NCBI RefSeq assembly: GCF_003270085.1
Contig: NZ_QFDQ01000068.1
Coordinates: 1 to 64,000 of the forward strand
Direction: 5' to 3'
Source: Streptomyces triticisoli
GTDB lineage: Bacteria; Actinomycetota; Actinomycetes; Streptomycetales; Streptomycetaceae
DNA: 64,000 bases
Part shown: piece by piece, positions 29,412-37,689 of the stretch
How the letters are laid out: every line of letters begins with the position of its first letter
Position numbering within the stretch: the stretch's first letter is position 1
Notes under the pieces: generated by a model
Seen by the model: the letters and a program-made list of their open reading frames with translations, nothing else
Told to the model about the DNA's origin: nothing
Databases searched by the model: none
Made by a program: the position numbers and the translations under genes

Positions 29412-29640
29412 GGTCGGGCTGCAGGATGGTGGGGGCCGGGGGCAGACGGAACCCTCCGCGCGTGCGCTGGAAGGTGGCGAGGAGTCCGGGGAAGCGCTCG
29501 CGCAAGCGGGAGCGGAGCGTGTTGCGGGCCTGAGCGCGGTCCCGGACCGCGTTCTGCTGAGCCCGGGCCGACACGGCGACGGCCTGGGCGAGTTCGCTGT
29601 CGTCCGGCAGCGGCCGGTGGGCGGCCCGGTCCGCGAAACG
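29412..29640 (-). pseudogene. IS110-family transposase relic
   Basis: HRPLPDDSELAQAVAVSARAQQNAVRDRAQARNTLRSRLRERFPGLLATF matches the central coiled region of IS110 (DEDD) transposases. Both the N-terminal catalytic domain and the C-terminal transposase_20 domain are missing. Bases 29641-29787 contain no gene. Confidence 0.75.
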
Positions 29641-29787
29641 GTGGGGCGGGGATGCGGGGTGGGGCGGCAGCAGGTTCCGGAACAACGGAACCCCGACGTA
29701 CGAAGGCCGTAGGGAGGTGCACCTCCCTACGGCCTTGGCACGGCACCGCAGCAGACCTGCTTCCGCGTGGCGTCGAAGCGACGGCGC

Positions 29788-30333
29788 TCAGTTGCGGATG
29801 AGCAGGACGAGGCCGGCGAGCACGACGGCGAGCACGACGGCGGCGACACCGTGTACCAGCCGGTGCGCGCGCAGCCCGGGCAGGAAACGGTCGGCGGCGA
29901 TCCTGCCGGGCCCGGTGAGGGCCAGTCCGGCCGCACCGGCGATCAGCAGGACTTCGTACTCGACGCCCTGCGGAGCGAAGAAGCCGCCGCCCCACTTGAC
30001 GGCCAGCGCGTTGATCATCGTGCCGAGGACGGCCGCGCCGGCGAGCGGCGTCAGCAGACCGAGCGCAAGGCCGAGCCCGCCGAGGGTCTCGCTGAGTCCG
30101 GCGATCGCGGCCATCGTCTCGCCCGAGGGGTAGCCGCTCATGGTGAAGAACTGGGCGGTGCCCTCAATCCCTCCGCCGCCGAACCAGCCGAACAGCTTCT
30201 GTGCCCCATGCGCTGCGACGGTCAGTCCGAGGGCGACGCGGACGATCAGCAACCCGGCGTCGTAGGAGTGCAGCGAGGTGCCCTCGGTGACGGTGGGGGA
30301 GGAAGCGGTGGAGCGGGTGAGGGGGGAAGTCAT
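29788..30333 (-). CDS. DoxX-family membrane protein
   Basis: This 181-residue DoxX protein has four membrane segments, with the family motifs HGAQKLFGWFGGGGIEGTAQFF, GLSETLGGLGLALGLLTPLAGAAVLGTMINAL and LALTGPGRIAADRFLPGLR. It is closely similar to the DoxX protein at 33.2-33.8 kb. A palindrome, GAGCTTGAA-AA-TTCAAGCTC, lies 34 bases upstream of its start and probably controls it. Confidence 0.88.
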   Translation of the reverse strand: MTSPLTRSTASSPTVTEGTSLHSYDAGLLIVRVALGLTVAAHGAQKLFGWFGGGGIEGTAQFFTMSGYPSGETMAAIAGLSETLGGLGLALGLLTPLAGAAVLGTMINALAVKWGGGFFAPQGVEYEVLLIAGAAGLALTGPGRIAADRFLPGLRAHRLVHGVAAVVLAVVLAGLVLLIRN

Positions 30334-30366
30334 GTCGCACGGATCTTTCTGAAGGAACGAGAGGAA

Positions 30367-30419
30367 GAGCTTGAAAATTCAAGCTCCTGGTCGAGGGTAA
30401 TCCATGCGTGAAAGTTCAA
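30367..30419 (-). promoter_or_regulatory. Palindromic operator upstream of doxX-like gene
   Basis: GAGCTTGAA (30367-30375) and TTCAAGCTC (30378-30386) form a 9-bp inverted repeat with a 2-base centre. A partial second copy, TGAAAGTTCAA (30409-30419), follows. MarR- and HxlR-type repressors of DoxX/quinone-stress genes often use TTGAA/TTCAA half-sites. The other bases to 30696 hold no clear gene. Confidence 0.55.
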
Positions 30420-30696
30420 CAACTTTTCGATCGGCTCCAGCACCACGCAGATCACGGTTGCCTTGGCGACGGGGAGGTGCCGTCTGCCGTGGCCCAGGAG
30501 GAGCGTGGTGGGGCGGCTTGGAGCGGAGCCGGTCCCAGGAGCGGGCGGTGGCGGTTCCGTACGGACGTGCACGGGTGACGGTTTCGGTGTCCGGGGTGCT
30601 CCGGGTGCCGGGCCGGCCGAAGACGAACTCGCTTCCATGAGGTCAGTCCCTGCAGGACGGTCGGCCTCAACGGTGTTGCCATGACGTCGGCACGGG

Positions 30697-31350
30697 TCAG
30701 GAGGCCGCGCTGGTGAGGGCGAGGAACTCGCTGCGGGAGCGGGCGTCGGTGCGCAGCAGACCGAGGAGGGTGGAGGTCATGGTGCTGGAGCCGGTGGCCT
30801 GGACGCCGCGCAGGGTCATGCAGGTGTGCTCGGCCTCGATCACCACGCCGACGCCCTTGGGCTCCAGATGCGCCTGCAGCCAGTCGGCGACCTGCTTGGT
30901 CAGGCGTTCCTGGACCTGCGGCCGACAGGCGAAGTGCTCGACGACACGGGCCAGCTTCGACAGGCCCAGGATGCGGGCGCCGGGCAGGTAGCCGACGTGG
31001 GCGGTGCCGACGAACGGCAGCAGATGGTGCTCGCACACCGACCGGACGGGTATGCGGCGGGCCAGGACGAGTTCGTCGTAGCCCTCGTCGTTGGGGAAGG
31101 TGGTCAGGTCGAAGGGACGGGGGCTGAACAGTTCGGCATACGCGCGGGCCATCCGGCCCGGTGTGCCGCGCAGGCTCTCCGAGGCGGTGGAGATGCCGAG
31201 AGCGTCGAGGAACTGGCCGACCGCGTGTTCCGCGGCGGCCAGGTCGATACCGCCGGGCTCGTGGACCACCCGCAGGGCGGGCCGTGCGGATGCCGTTCCG
31301 TCCTCGTATGCGTCTGCGCGGGCGGTGGCGCGGTGCGGGCGCTCGGTCAT
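30697..31350 (-). CDS. folE: GTP cyclohydrolase I
   Basis: This enzyme converts GTP to dihydroneopterin triphosphate, the first step to folate and other pterins. The 217-residue protein has the zinc/catalytic motifs SVCEHHLLPFVGTAHVGYLP (Cys106, His109) and EAEHTCMTLRGVQ (Cys177), and ends TDARSRSEFLAL. It is not in a fol gene cluster; a small membrane protein gene stops 1 base upstream. The main folate folE in Streptomyces lies beside ftsH/folP, so this may be a second copy with a special role (inference). Confidence 0.93.
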   Translation of the reverse strand: MTERPHRATARADAYEDGTASARPALRVVHEPGGIDLAAAEHAVGQFLDALGISTASESLRGTPGRMARAYAELFSPRPFDLTTFPNDEGYDELVLARRIPVRSVCEHHLLPFVGTAHVGYLPGARILGLSKLARVVEHFACRPQVQERLTKQVADWLQAHLEPKGVGVVIEAEHTCMTLRGVQATGSSTMTSTLLGLLRTDARSRSEFLALTSAAS

Positions 31351-31351
31351 G

Positions 31352-31753
31352 TCAGCCGCTCCCGACGCTCAGGGCGGTGGGCAGGACCAGGACGAGAGTG
31401 ACCACGGCGAACAGGCCGTGTGCCGGCACCACCGGCAGCGGGAAGCGCCGTTCGGTGGGGACGGCCCCTCCGGCTCCGTGCGCCGTGGCGGCGGCCGGTA
31501 TCGCCCCGGCAGAGGCGTGGTCCCGGTGGGCGGGGATCCAGCGGGCCGGCATCACGAACCCCGGCAGGGCGGCCGGCGGCAGCAGACCGAACGAAGTCCG
31601 GGCCAGGGCGAAGTGCCCGAAGACGACCGGCGCGGGCAGGCGGCTGGTACCGGACTGCTGCCGGCGGATCCCGCTGTGCCGGATCCAGGCGCCGAGCAGG
31701 TGAAGGCCGCCGAGGGCGGTGGCCGCCCGGGTGATCAGTGCGGCGATGTCCAT
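31352..31753 (-). CDS. Hypothetical membrane protein before folE
   Basis: This 133-residue product has hydrophobic stretches near both ends (LITRAATALGGLHLLGAWI; VVPAHGLFAVVTLVLVLPTAL) and one in the middle. No family is recognised. Its stop lies one base from the folE start, so it is translationally linked to it. Third-position GC and the tight spacing favour a real gene. Confidence 0.55.
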   Translation of the reverse strand: MDIAALITRAATALGGLHLLGAWIRHSGIRRQQSGTSRLPAPVVFGHFALARTSFGLLPPAALPGFVMPARWIPAHRDHASAGAIPAAATAHGAGGAVPTERRFPLPVVPAHGLFAVVTLVLVLPTALSVGSG

Positions 31754-31834
31754 GGGGAACCCCCAAGTGATGACGATGACGGAGGCGTCCGGACGGCACC
31801 GGCCGTCGTGGCAGGCGCTCGGAGCGGCTCACAC

Positions 31835-32112
31835 GACGGAACGCACGCCCTGTGCGGTCCGGCCGGGCGGGTATCCCGCGGGCTGGGTGCTCTCGTCGGC
31901 GACTCGTACGCCGTAGCGGTGGGCGAGCCTGCCGCCCAGGAACCCCAAGACCGCCCGAGCGGCCGGGCTGAGCGCAGACCGCACGAGTTCGCCGACGCCG
32001 ACAGGGCGCCGATCGGCACCGTCACCAGGATCGGGTGGAACGGGTGGCCGTGCGGGCCGGCGAGCGAGGCGCCGACCGGACGCCTCGCCCGAAGCTGAGA
32101 CTCACTGGCCAT
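31835..32112 (-). pseudogene. DUF2231 membrane protein relic
   Basis: The frame starts MASESQLRARRPVGASLAGPHGHPFHPILVTVPIGALSAS, the DUF2231 N-terminus. It then shifts: VLGFLGGRLAHRYGVRVADESTQPAG, a DUF2231 C-terminus, appears in another frame. The central helices are gone. It was probably the first gene of the leftward folE unit. Confidence 0.6.
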
Positions 32113-32132
32113 CGCAACCTCCGGTAATTTCA

Positions 32133-32153
32133 CCAATAAGTCTTGGCTTATTG
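32133..32153 (+). promoter_or_regulatory. Inverted repeat in the divergent intergenic region
   Basis: CAATAAG (32134-32140) and CTTATTG (32147-32153) are separated by 6 bases. A nested CCAA...TTGG pair is also present. This AT-rich site lies between the leftward DUF2231/folE unit and the rightward regulator and is a likely operator for that regulator. Confidence 0.5.
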
Positions 32154-32232
32154 CGTGAGGGCGTCAAGGTGCCTCGGCGCAGAAGCTGAAAAGAGCGGTT
32201 GCGCCTACGTGAATGGGAGTTACGGTGGTCTC

Positions 32233-33036
32233 GTGGTCTCCGAACCAACCGTGTCGGCCGACGCCGCCGGCACCGCCATCGACTCCGTCAGCGTCCTGAG
32301 TGACGAATCACGGCGGCGCATGTTCGCCTTCATCCGGCGCGCCCGCCGCGCCGTCACCCGCGACGAGGCCGCTGCCAGCGTCGGCATCTCACGCAAACTC
32401 GCAGCCTTCCACCTCGACAAACTCGTCGATGCCGGGCTGTTGCGCGCGTACTACGAAACACCCGGCGGGATCCGCAAGGTCGGCAGGCGGCCGAAGGTGT
32501 ACGAAGCCACCGACGCCCAGATCACGGTCAGCATCCCCGAGCGGCGCCACGAACTCCTGGCGGACCTTCTGCTGGATGCCGTTCTGACCGAAGGCGCCGA
32601 CGAGAGCGCCACGCAGGCAGCCGTGCGGTCGGCCGAACAGCGGGGCCGACGGATGGGCGAGGCCGCGCGGGAGGAGACCCGGCCGGGCCGGCTGGGCCCC
32701 GAGCGCGGGCTGACCGCCTGCGAACGCCTGCTGGACCGTTACGGCTACGAGCCCGTCCGGGAAACCCCCACCCGGCTCCGGCTGCGCAACTGCCCCTTCC
32801 ACCCGCTGGCCGCAAGGGCTCCCGACCTGGTGTGCGGCATGAACCAGGCTTTTCTCAGCGGCTACCTCAACGGCCTTCAGGTCAACGGAGTCCAAGCCGT
32901 CCTGGCGCCCGAGCCCGGCGAATGCTGCGTCCGGCTCGAGCCCGGCGACACCGATGGCGACCCCGCCCCGGTCTCTCCGCAGACCGCGCCCGGACGTACG
33001 ACCACGTCCGCTGCGGAAAGATCCGACGGGCGTTGA
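32233..33036 (+). CDS. HTH regulator with C-terminal cysteine cluster (SufR/ArsR-like)
   Basis: This regulator of about 267 residues has an N-terminal winged helix (LSDESRRRMFAFIRRARRAVTRDEAAASVGISRKLAAFHLDKLVDAGLLRA) followed by a sensor domain. C-terminal cysteines are arranged as NCPFH, VCGMN and GECCV, as in Fe-S cluster regulators of the SufR/DUF2087-like group. An Fe-S or metal ligand is an inference. GTG 32233 is chosen; an in-frame GTG at 32209 is possible. The last 20 residues belong to a duplicated DNA segment. Divergent placement suggests control of the folE side and perhaps the DoxX gene. Confidence 0.75.
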   Translation: MVSEPTVSADAAGTAIDSVSVLSDESRRRMFAFIRRARRAVTRDEAAASVGISRKLAAFHLDKLVDAGLLRAYYETPGGIRKVGRRPKVYEATDAQITVSIPERRHELLADLLLDAVLTEGADESATQAAVRSAEQRGRRMGEAAREETRPGRLGPERGLTACERLLDRYGYEPVRETPTRLRLRNCPFHPLAARAPDLVCGMNQAFLSGYLNGLQVNGVQAVLAPEPGECCVRLEPGDTDGDPAPVSPQTAPGRTTTSAAERSDGR

Positions 33037-33127
33037 TCAGACAGCCGAAGACCTCTGACTCCGCGTCGGCCTCCTCACAGACCGGGCCCGGACGCACGAC
33101 CCCCTCCGCTGCGGAAGGACCGGCGGG
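32980..33127. repeat. Imperfect tandem duplication at the end of the regulator gene
   Basis: About 50 bases at 32980-33030 recur at 33078-33127 with roughly 80-90 percent identity (shared cores CGGACG, ACGACC, TCCGCTGCGGAA). The first copy encodes the C-terminus QTAPGRTTTSAAERSDGR; the second encodes a similar QTGPGRTTPSAAEGPAGG in a shifted frame. Confidence 0.75.
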
Positions 33128-33238
33128 AGGGAAAGCTCTCCACGACGCCACGCGGGGTTCACCAAGTGACCGGTGCCTCGGCATTCGACCGAGCTGGGGG
33201 GACATATCCGTTCTGGTATTGCCTACCGGAGCATCATC

Positions 33239-33796
33239 ATGTCGACCAAGCGCATCCTCAACCGATCTGAACATTTCACGGAACCGGCAGCGCGTCCGAC
33301 CGCCGCGCCCACGGCGACCGCGGCCGACTGCGGCCTGCTGCTCATCCGCCTGACCTTCGGCCTGCTGATGGCCGCACACGGTGCCCAGAAAATCTTCGGG
33401 CTGTTCGGAGGTGGTGGCCTGACGGCGACCGGCAAGGGTTTTGCGGCCCTGGGCTATCGTCCGGGAAAGCTCTTCGCCTTGATCGGGGGCCTGTCCGAGT
33501 CGCTGGGCGGCCTCGGCCTGGCCCTCGGGCTGCTCACGCCGCTCGCGGCTGCCGCCCTGATCGGCGTCATGATCAATGCGATGGCAACGGTCACCGGCGC
33601 CCACGGCCTGTGGGAGACCGACGGTGGCGTCGAATACAGCGTGTGCATCGCCGTCGTCGCCCTGGCTGTCACGGCCATCGGTCCGGGCCGGCTGGCTGTC
33701 GACCGATTGTTCCGCTGGGGCGCGGGCGGCTGGAAGGAGGCTGCCTTCGCCCTCGGCCTGGGCGGCGCCGCAGCTGCGATCACGCTCAGCCTCTAG
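33239..33796 (+). CDS. DoxX-family membrane protein
   Basis: This 185-residue protein has four membrane segments and the motifs LTFGLLMAAHGAQKIFGLFGGGGLTATGKGF, GLSESLGGLGLALGLLTPLAAAALIGVMINAM and IGPGRLAVDRLFRW. ATG 33239 starts MSTKRILNRS; a longer frame upstream is less likely. Its C-terminus (GPGRLAVDRLFRW...AAFALGLG) matches a short relic at 45.7 kb. Preceded by the Fe-S-type regulator, it may be its target. Confidence 0.85.
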   Translation: MSTKRILNRSEHFTEPAARPTAAPTATAADCGLLLIRLTFGLLMAAHGAQKIFGLFGGGGLTATGKGFAALGYRPGKLFALIGGLSESLGGLGLALGLLTPLAAAALIGVMINAMATVTGAHGLWETDGGVEYSVCIAVVALAVTAIGPGRLAVDRLFRWGAGGWKEAAFALGLGGAAAAITLSL

Positions 33797-33894
33797 TAAA
33801 ACTCCATCAGGTCTTCCTTTCGGTCCTGTTCAAGAGCACGTTGGACGAGTGGACGCACATGAAGTGAACCGGGTCCGGGCGACGTCGGCGTTGT

Positions 33895-34170
33895 TCGTGG
33901 CCGAACGAACGCAGTTCCCTGGGACCGGCACATCACCCTCGCGATGCTCGCGCACGCCTTCCTCGCGGTGATGACCGCGCAGGAGCGCGAAAAGGGGGCT
34001 GCACCGGTGAGGAAGCTGAGGCCATCGAGCTCACCGTGGCGGAAGTGCGGCGACTTGTGGCAGCTCGCGCTCCCCGCCACCCTCACATCCACGCGTTGAA
34101 CCGGTCGCGCCGGCGCCGACGACGCCGGGCCGTGGCCAGCCACTGCCACTACCGCCGTCGGGGGCACCCT
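33895..34170 (+). pseudogene. IS701-family transposase C-terminal relic
   Basis: The reading WDRHITLAMLAHAFLAVMTAQEREKGAA, then in another frame IELTVAEVRRLVAARAPR...HALNRSRRRRRRRAVASHCHYRRR, reproduces the C-terminus of Streptomyces IS701 transposases. Only the end survives, with at least one frameshift. Confidence 0.75.
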
Positions 34171-34260
34171 TCGAGGGGCGGGCGGGCAGAAGCCGCCCGT
34201 GACCACAGCCCGCCCGCTACACTCCCACCGCTCGACGTTTCCCCAGGTCAGACATCAAAG

Positions 34261-34290
34261 TGCTGCTGGAGTATCAGTACCCCAGCAGCA
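34261..34290. repeat. Hairpin at the edge of the IS701 relic
   Basis: TGCTGCTGGAGTA and TACCCCAGCAGCA form 13-bp arms with one mismatch and a 4-base loop. It is about 90 bases past the transposase tail and could be the element end or a terminator. Bases 34291-34514 show no gene. Confidence 0.5.
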
Positions 34291-34514
34291 GATCGTGATC
34301 TTCATGTTTGATTCGCGGCCTGTCAGCGGCGATGGCCGGCCCAGGCTCGGGCCTGGTGGTGACGTCGTCGGGTGGGCCCGTCGGGCCGGCGACCGGATCG
34401 TGCAGGGGGCGGACGACGAACGCGGTGAATGGTCGATGAGGCCGTACCGGCAGCCGAAACGCGGATCAGTCTGTCCGGGACGGGGCGTCGGGGTGGGTGT
34501 GTCACCATCGCGGG

Positions 34515-34885
34515 ATGAATGCCACCCCGGCCTCGACGCGCGACGCCCAGCTCTCGCAGTTGCGGCAGCTACGCATGGCCAAGGACGCCATGGACCGTGA
34601 TTGGGCCGAGCCCATCGACATGGAGGCGGTCGCCGCGCACGCCGGGTACTCGCGCTACCACTTCGTCCGCGTCTTCCGGGCTGTGTACGGGCAGACACCC
34701 GGGCAGTATCTGAGCCGCCGCCGCATCGAGCGCGCGGAGAACCTGCTGCGCACCGCCGACCTGTCGGTCACCGAGATCTGCGCACTGGTGGGCTTCACCA
34801 GCCTGGGGCTTCACCAGCCTGGGGTCCTTCTCCTCGAGCTTCAAGAAGCGGGGGTGTCCCACTGGAGGTGGTGGACGGCGCGTGA
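34515..34885 (+). pseudogene. AraC-family regulator broken by a 16-bp tandem duplication
   Basis: The N-terminal frame has a typical AraC DNA-binding domain: MDRDWAEPIDMEAVAAHAGYSRYHFVRVFRAVYGQTPGQYLSRRRIERAENLLRTADLSVTEICALVGFTSLG. Directly after, GCTTCACCAGCCTGGG is repeated (34792-34807, 34808-34823). Removing one copy restores the canonical SFSSSFKKR, so the duplication caused the frameshift. The sequence beyond FKKR is also diverged, so the C-terminus may have been lost separately. Confidence 0.85.
34792..34823 (+). repeat. Exact 16-bp tandem duplication
   Basis: Two consecutive identical copies of GCTTCACCAGCCTGGG are seen. The unit length is not a multiple of three and disrupts the AraC-family frame. 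Confidence 0.95.
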
Positions 34886-35014
34886 TGGTCGGATGATGGC
34901 TGATGAGCTGCCACCCCCTTCCGCCCCGGCAGCCCGGCGCGGGAGCGGACGTACTCCTGCGCGGGCGGTCGGGCCGTGCTGCGCGGACGGGACCACGAAG
35001 GAGTGAACCCGCAG

Positions 35015-36895
35015 ATGGACGTCTACCGCGAGCTCCACCGGCGCAGCATCGCCGACCCCGAGGCCTTCTGGGCGGAGGCCGCCAAGACCGTGACCTGGGA
35101 CCGCGACCCGGTGCGCGTCCTGGACTCGGACCGGCCCCCCTTCCACCGCTGGTTCCCCGACGCCCGGATCAACACCTGCCGCAACGCCCTGGACCGTCAC
35201 GTCGAGGCCGGCCATGGCGCCCGCACCGCCCTGATCCACGACAGCCCGGTCACCGGCACGAAGAGCAGCCTCACCTACACCGAACTGCTGGACCTGACCG
35301 CCCGGTTCGCGGGCGTGCTGCGCGGCCTCGGCGTCGGCAGGGGCGACCGCGTGGTCATCTCCATGCCGATGGTGCCGCAGGCCGTGGTCGCGATGCTGGC
35401 CTGCGCTCGGCTCGGCGCCGTCCACTCCGTCGTCTTCGGCGGCTTCGCCGCCAAGGAACTCGCCGTGCGCATCGACGACGCCCGGCCCAAGGTCGTCGTC
35501 TCCGCCTCCTGCGGCATCGAGGCCGGCCGCGTGGTGCCGTACCAGCCGATGCTCGACGAGGCGCTGCGGCTGGCCCACCACGCGCCCGAGCGCTGCGTGA
35601 TCCTGCAGCGCCCGCAGGCCCTGGCCGACCTCACCGACCGGGACCTCGACTGGGACGAGGCGATGGCCGCCGCCGAACCCGCCGACTGCGTGACGGTCGC
35701 CGCGACCGACCCGTTGTACATTCTCTACACCTCGGGCACCACAGGCCGGCCCAAGGGCGTCGTCCGCGACAACGGCGGCCACGCCGTAGCCCTCGCCTGG
35801 AGCATGCGTCACGTCTACGGCATCGGCCCCGGCGACGTGTGGTGGGCCGCCTCCGACATCGGCTGGGTCGTCGGCCACTCCTACATCGTCTACGCCCCGC
35901 TGATCATCGGCGCCACGACCGTCGTCTACGAGGGCAAGCCCGTCGGCACCCCGGACGCGGGCGCCTTCTGGCGGGTGATCGCCGAGCACGGCGTGAAGGC
36001 CCTGTTCACCGCGCCCACCGCGCTCCGCGCGATCAAGAAGCAGGACCCGGACGCGGCCCTGCTCGCCCGGCACGACCTGAGCGGCCTGCGCAGCCTCTTC
36101 CTCGCGGGCGAGCGCCTCGACACCGGCACGTACTCCTGGGCGACGCACGTCCTCGGGGTGCCCGTGGTCGACAACTGGTGGCAGACCGAGACGGGCTGGC
36201 CCATCACCGCTGTCCCGCGCGGCGTCGGCGGAGTGGACATCAGGCCCGGCTCGCCCGGCGTGCCGATGCCCGGCTACGACCTGCGCATCCTCGACCCGAG
36301 CGGCCACGAGTGCGCCCCGGGCCAGGACGGCGCCGTGACCCTGCGGCTGCCGCTGCCGCCGGGCACCCTGCCGACGCTCTGGGAGGACGACGAGCGGTAC
36401 GTGGCCTCGTACCTGTCCGCGTATCCGGGGCACTACCTCACCGGCGACGGCGGGCACGTCGACGAGGACGGCTACGTCTTCGTCACCGGCCGGACCGACG
36501 ACGTCATCAACGTCGCCGGGCACCGGCTGTCCACCGGCGCCATGGAGGAGGTCGTCGCCGCCCACCCGGATGTCGCGGAGTGCGCGGTGATCGCCGTGCG
36601 GGACGAGCTGAAGGGACAGGTGCCGCGGGCCCTCGTCGTCCTCAAGTCCGGCGCCGACACCACGCCCGACCGGCTGGAACGGGAGATCGTCGCCGAGGTA
36701 CGCGACCAGGTGGGCGCCGTCGCCTCCCTGAAGCAGGTCACCGTGGTGCCCGCACTGCCGAAAACCCGCTCCGGGAAGATCCTGCGGGCGGCCATGCGCG
36801 ACATCGCCGACGGCCGTGACACCCCGACGCCCGCCACGGTCGAGGACCCGGCCGTACTGCATGCACTGCGCAGCACCCTCCGCCCCAGGGCCTGA
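35015..36895 (+). CDS. Acyl-CoA synthetase, PrpE-like (propionyl/acetyl-CoA synthetase)
   Basis: This AMP-forming acyl-CoA ligase (626 residues) activates short carboxylates with ATP and CoA. Motifs are YILYTSGTTGRPKGVVRDNGGHAVAL (P-loop), the WWAASDIGWVVGHSYIVYAPL region, VVDNWWQTETGWPI, the hinge GYVFVTGRTDDVINVAGHRLSTGAMEE and catalytic lysine in KTRSGKILR. The sequence is closer to PrpE/ACSS3 than to AcsA (for example VVRDNGGHAVALAWSM), so propionate is a likely substrate. ATG 35015 has AAGGAG about 12 bases upstream. A CoA-transferase relic follows. Confidence 0.9.
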   Translation: MDVYRELHRRSIADPEAFWAEAAKTVTWDRDPVRVLDSDRPPFHRWFPDARINTCRNALDRHVEAGHGARTALIHDSPVTGTKSSLTYTELLDLTARFAGVLRGLGVGRGDRVVISMPMVPQAVVAMLACARLGAVHSVVFGGFAAKELAVRIDDARPKVVVSASCGIEAGRVVPYQPMLDEALRLAHHAPERCVILQRPQALADLTDRDLDWDEAMAAAEPADCVTVAATDPLYILYTSGTTGRPKGVVRDNGGHAVALAWSMRHVYGIGPGDVWWAASDIGWVVGHSYIVYAPLIIGATTVVYEGKPVGTPDAGAFWRVIAEHGVKALFTAPTALRAIKKQDPDAALLARHDLSGLRSLFLAGERLDTGTYSWATHVLGVPVVDNWWQTETGWPITAVPRGVGGVDIRPGSPGVPMPGYDLRILDPSGHECAPGQDGAVTLRLPLPPGTLPTLWEDDERYVASYLSAYPGHYLTGDGGHVDEDGYVFVTGRTDDVINVAGHRLSTGAMEEVVAAHPDVAECAVIAVRDELKGQVPRALVVLKSGADTTPDRLEREIVAEVRDQVGAVASLKQVTVVPALPKTRSGKILRAAMRDIADGRDTPTPATVEDPAVLHALRSTLRPRA

Positions 36896-37294
36896 GCCGA
36901 GCCTCTCCCTCTGCGCTGTCTCGTGCGGGGGAGAGGCCCCACCCACGCCGGGCGCACACACCACGCCCCGGGCAGCAGCCACCACCCGGCCGCGCCCCGC
37001 GGGCCGGCGCAGCCGGCTGCGCACGACAGCAGGACGCGACAGCAGGCCGGCGCACAGGATCGTCTTTGCCGACGAGGCGGCCGCGCTGATCCCGGCGGGC
37101 TCCACCGTCGGCATGAGCGGCTCCACCGGACCCGGATACCGGCGATTTCCGGCCACCGTGTCGTTGGGGATCATGGCCGGAGAGGCGCTGGTGGGATGTC
37201 GGTGCGGTGACGGAGAATGCCGCCAGAAAGAGAGATCAACTTTGCCCGTGCTGGGTAAGCGATCTTCAGTCCCGCCTTCAGGAAGGTCACGCTG
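36896..37294 (+). pseudogene. Acetyl-CoA hydrolase/CoA-transferase N-terminal relic
   Basis: At about 37050-37165 the frame reads RIVFADEAAALIPAGSTVGMSGSTGPGYRRFPATV, the N-terminal CoA-transferase signature (AAxLIPxGxTVGxSGFTxxGYP). The remaining several hundred residues are missing. The rest of 36896-37294 has no recognisable gene. Placement after the acyl-CoA ligase suggests a former carboxylate-handling pair. Confidence 0.6.
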
Positions 37295-37672
37295 ATGCGG
37301 TCCGTCTCCCGCCCGGCACAGGCCGTCGTCCTGCACTACCGCAGCCGCGACGTCGTTCCGCTCCATCCCCTGGATGTCGCGGATGGTGAACTGCTGCGCA
37401 TCATCTGCGACCCCTACACGCCGGTGTTCCTCACGGTGCACGCGGGCGGACGCCGCAGATACAGCTACTGGCAGCCGTTCGACGCCCGTACCGGCAAGGG
37501 GAGTTGCTACGTCGCCCTGCCGACTGACGTGTGCGACATACTGCACTCCACCGGACGGATCACGCTGGGTGAGCCGCTCGTCGACCCGGGCAGGACGATC
37601 TACCGCGTCCGGCCCGCCGACACCCTGACCGCTGCCCAGCGCTTGGTGCGGAAAACGGCTCACGCGGCATGA
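37295..37672 (+). CDS. Conserved-looking hypothetical protein, 125 residues
   Basis: The product opens MRSVSRPAQAVVLHYRSRDVVPLHPLDVAD, then ICDPYTPVFLTVHAGGRRRYSYWQPFDARTGKGSCYVALPTDVCDILHSTGRITLGEPLVD. It is soluble, with no signal peptide. No family is recognised. AGGAAGG about 9 bases upstream and coherent amino-acid composition favour a real gene, isolated among relics. Confidence 0.6.
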   Translation: MRSVSRPAQAVVLHYRSRDVVPLHPLDVADGELLRIICDPYTPVFLTVHAGGRRRYSYWQPFDARTGKGSCYVALPTDVCDILHSTGRITLGEPLVDPGRTIYRVRPADTLTAAQRLVRKTAHAA

Positions 37673-37689
37673 TCGAGGCTGCTCGGCGG

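Noticed and set aside
33797-33894. Possible extension of the DoxX gene or new small gene
   Set aside because: The DoxX frame ends cleanly at 33796 and the following sequence leads into the IS701 relic.
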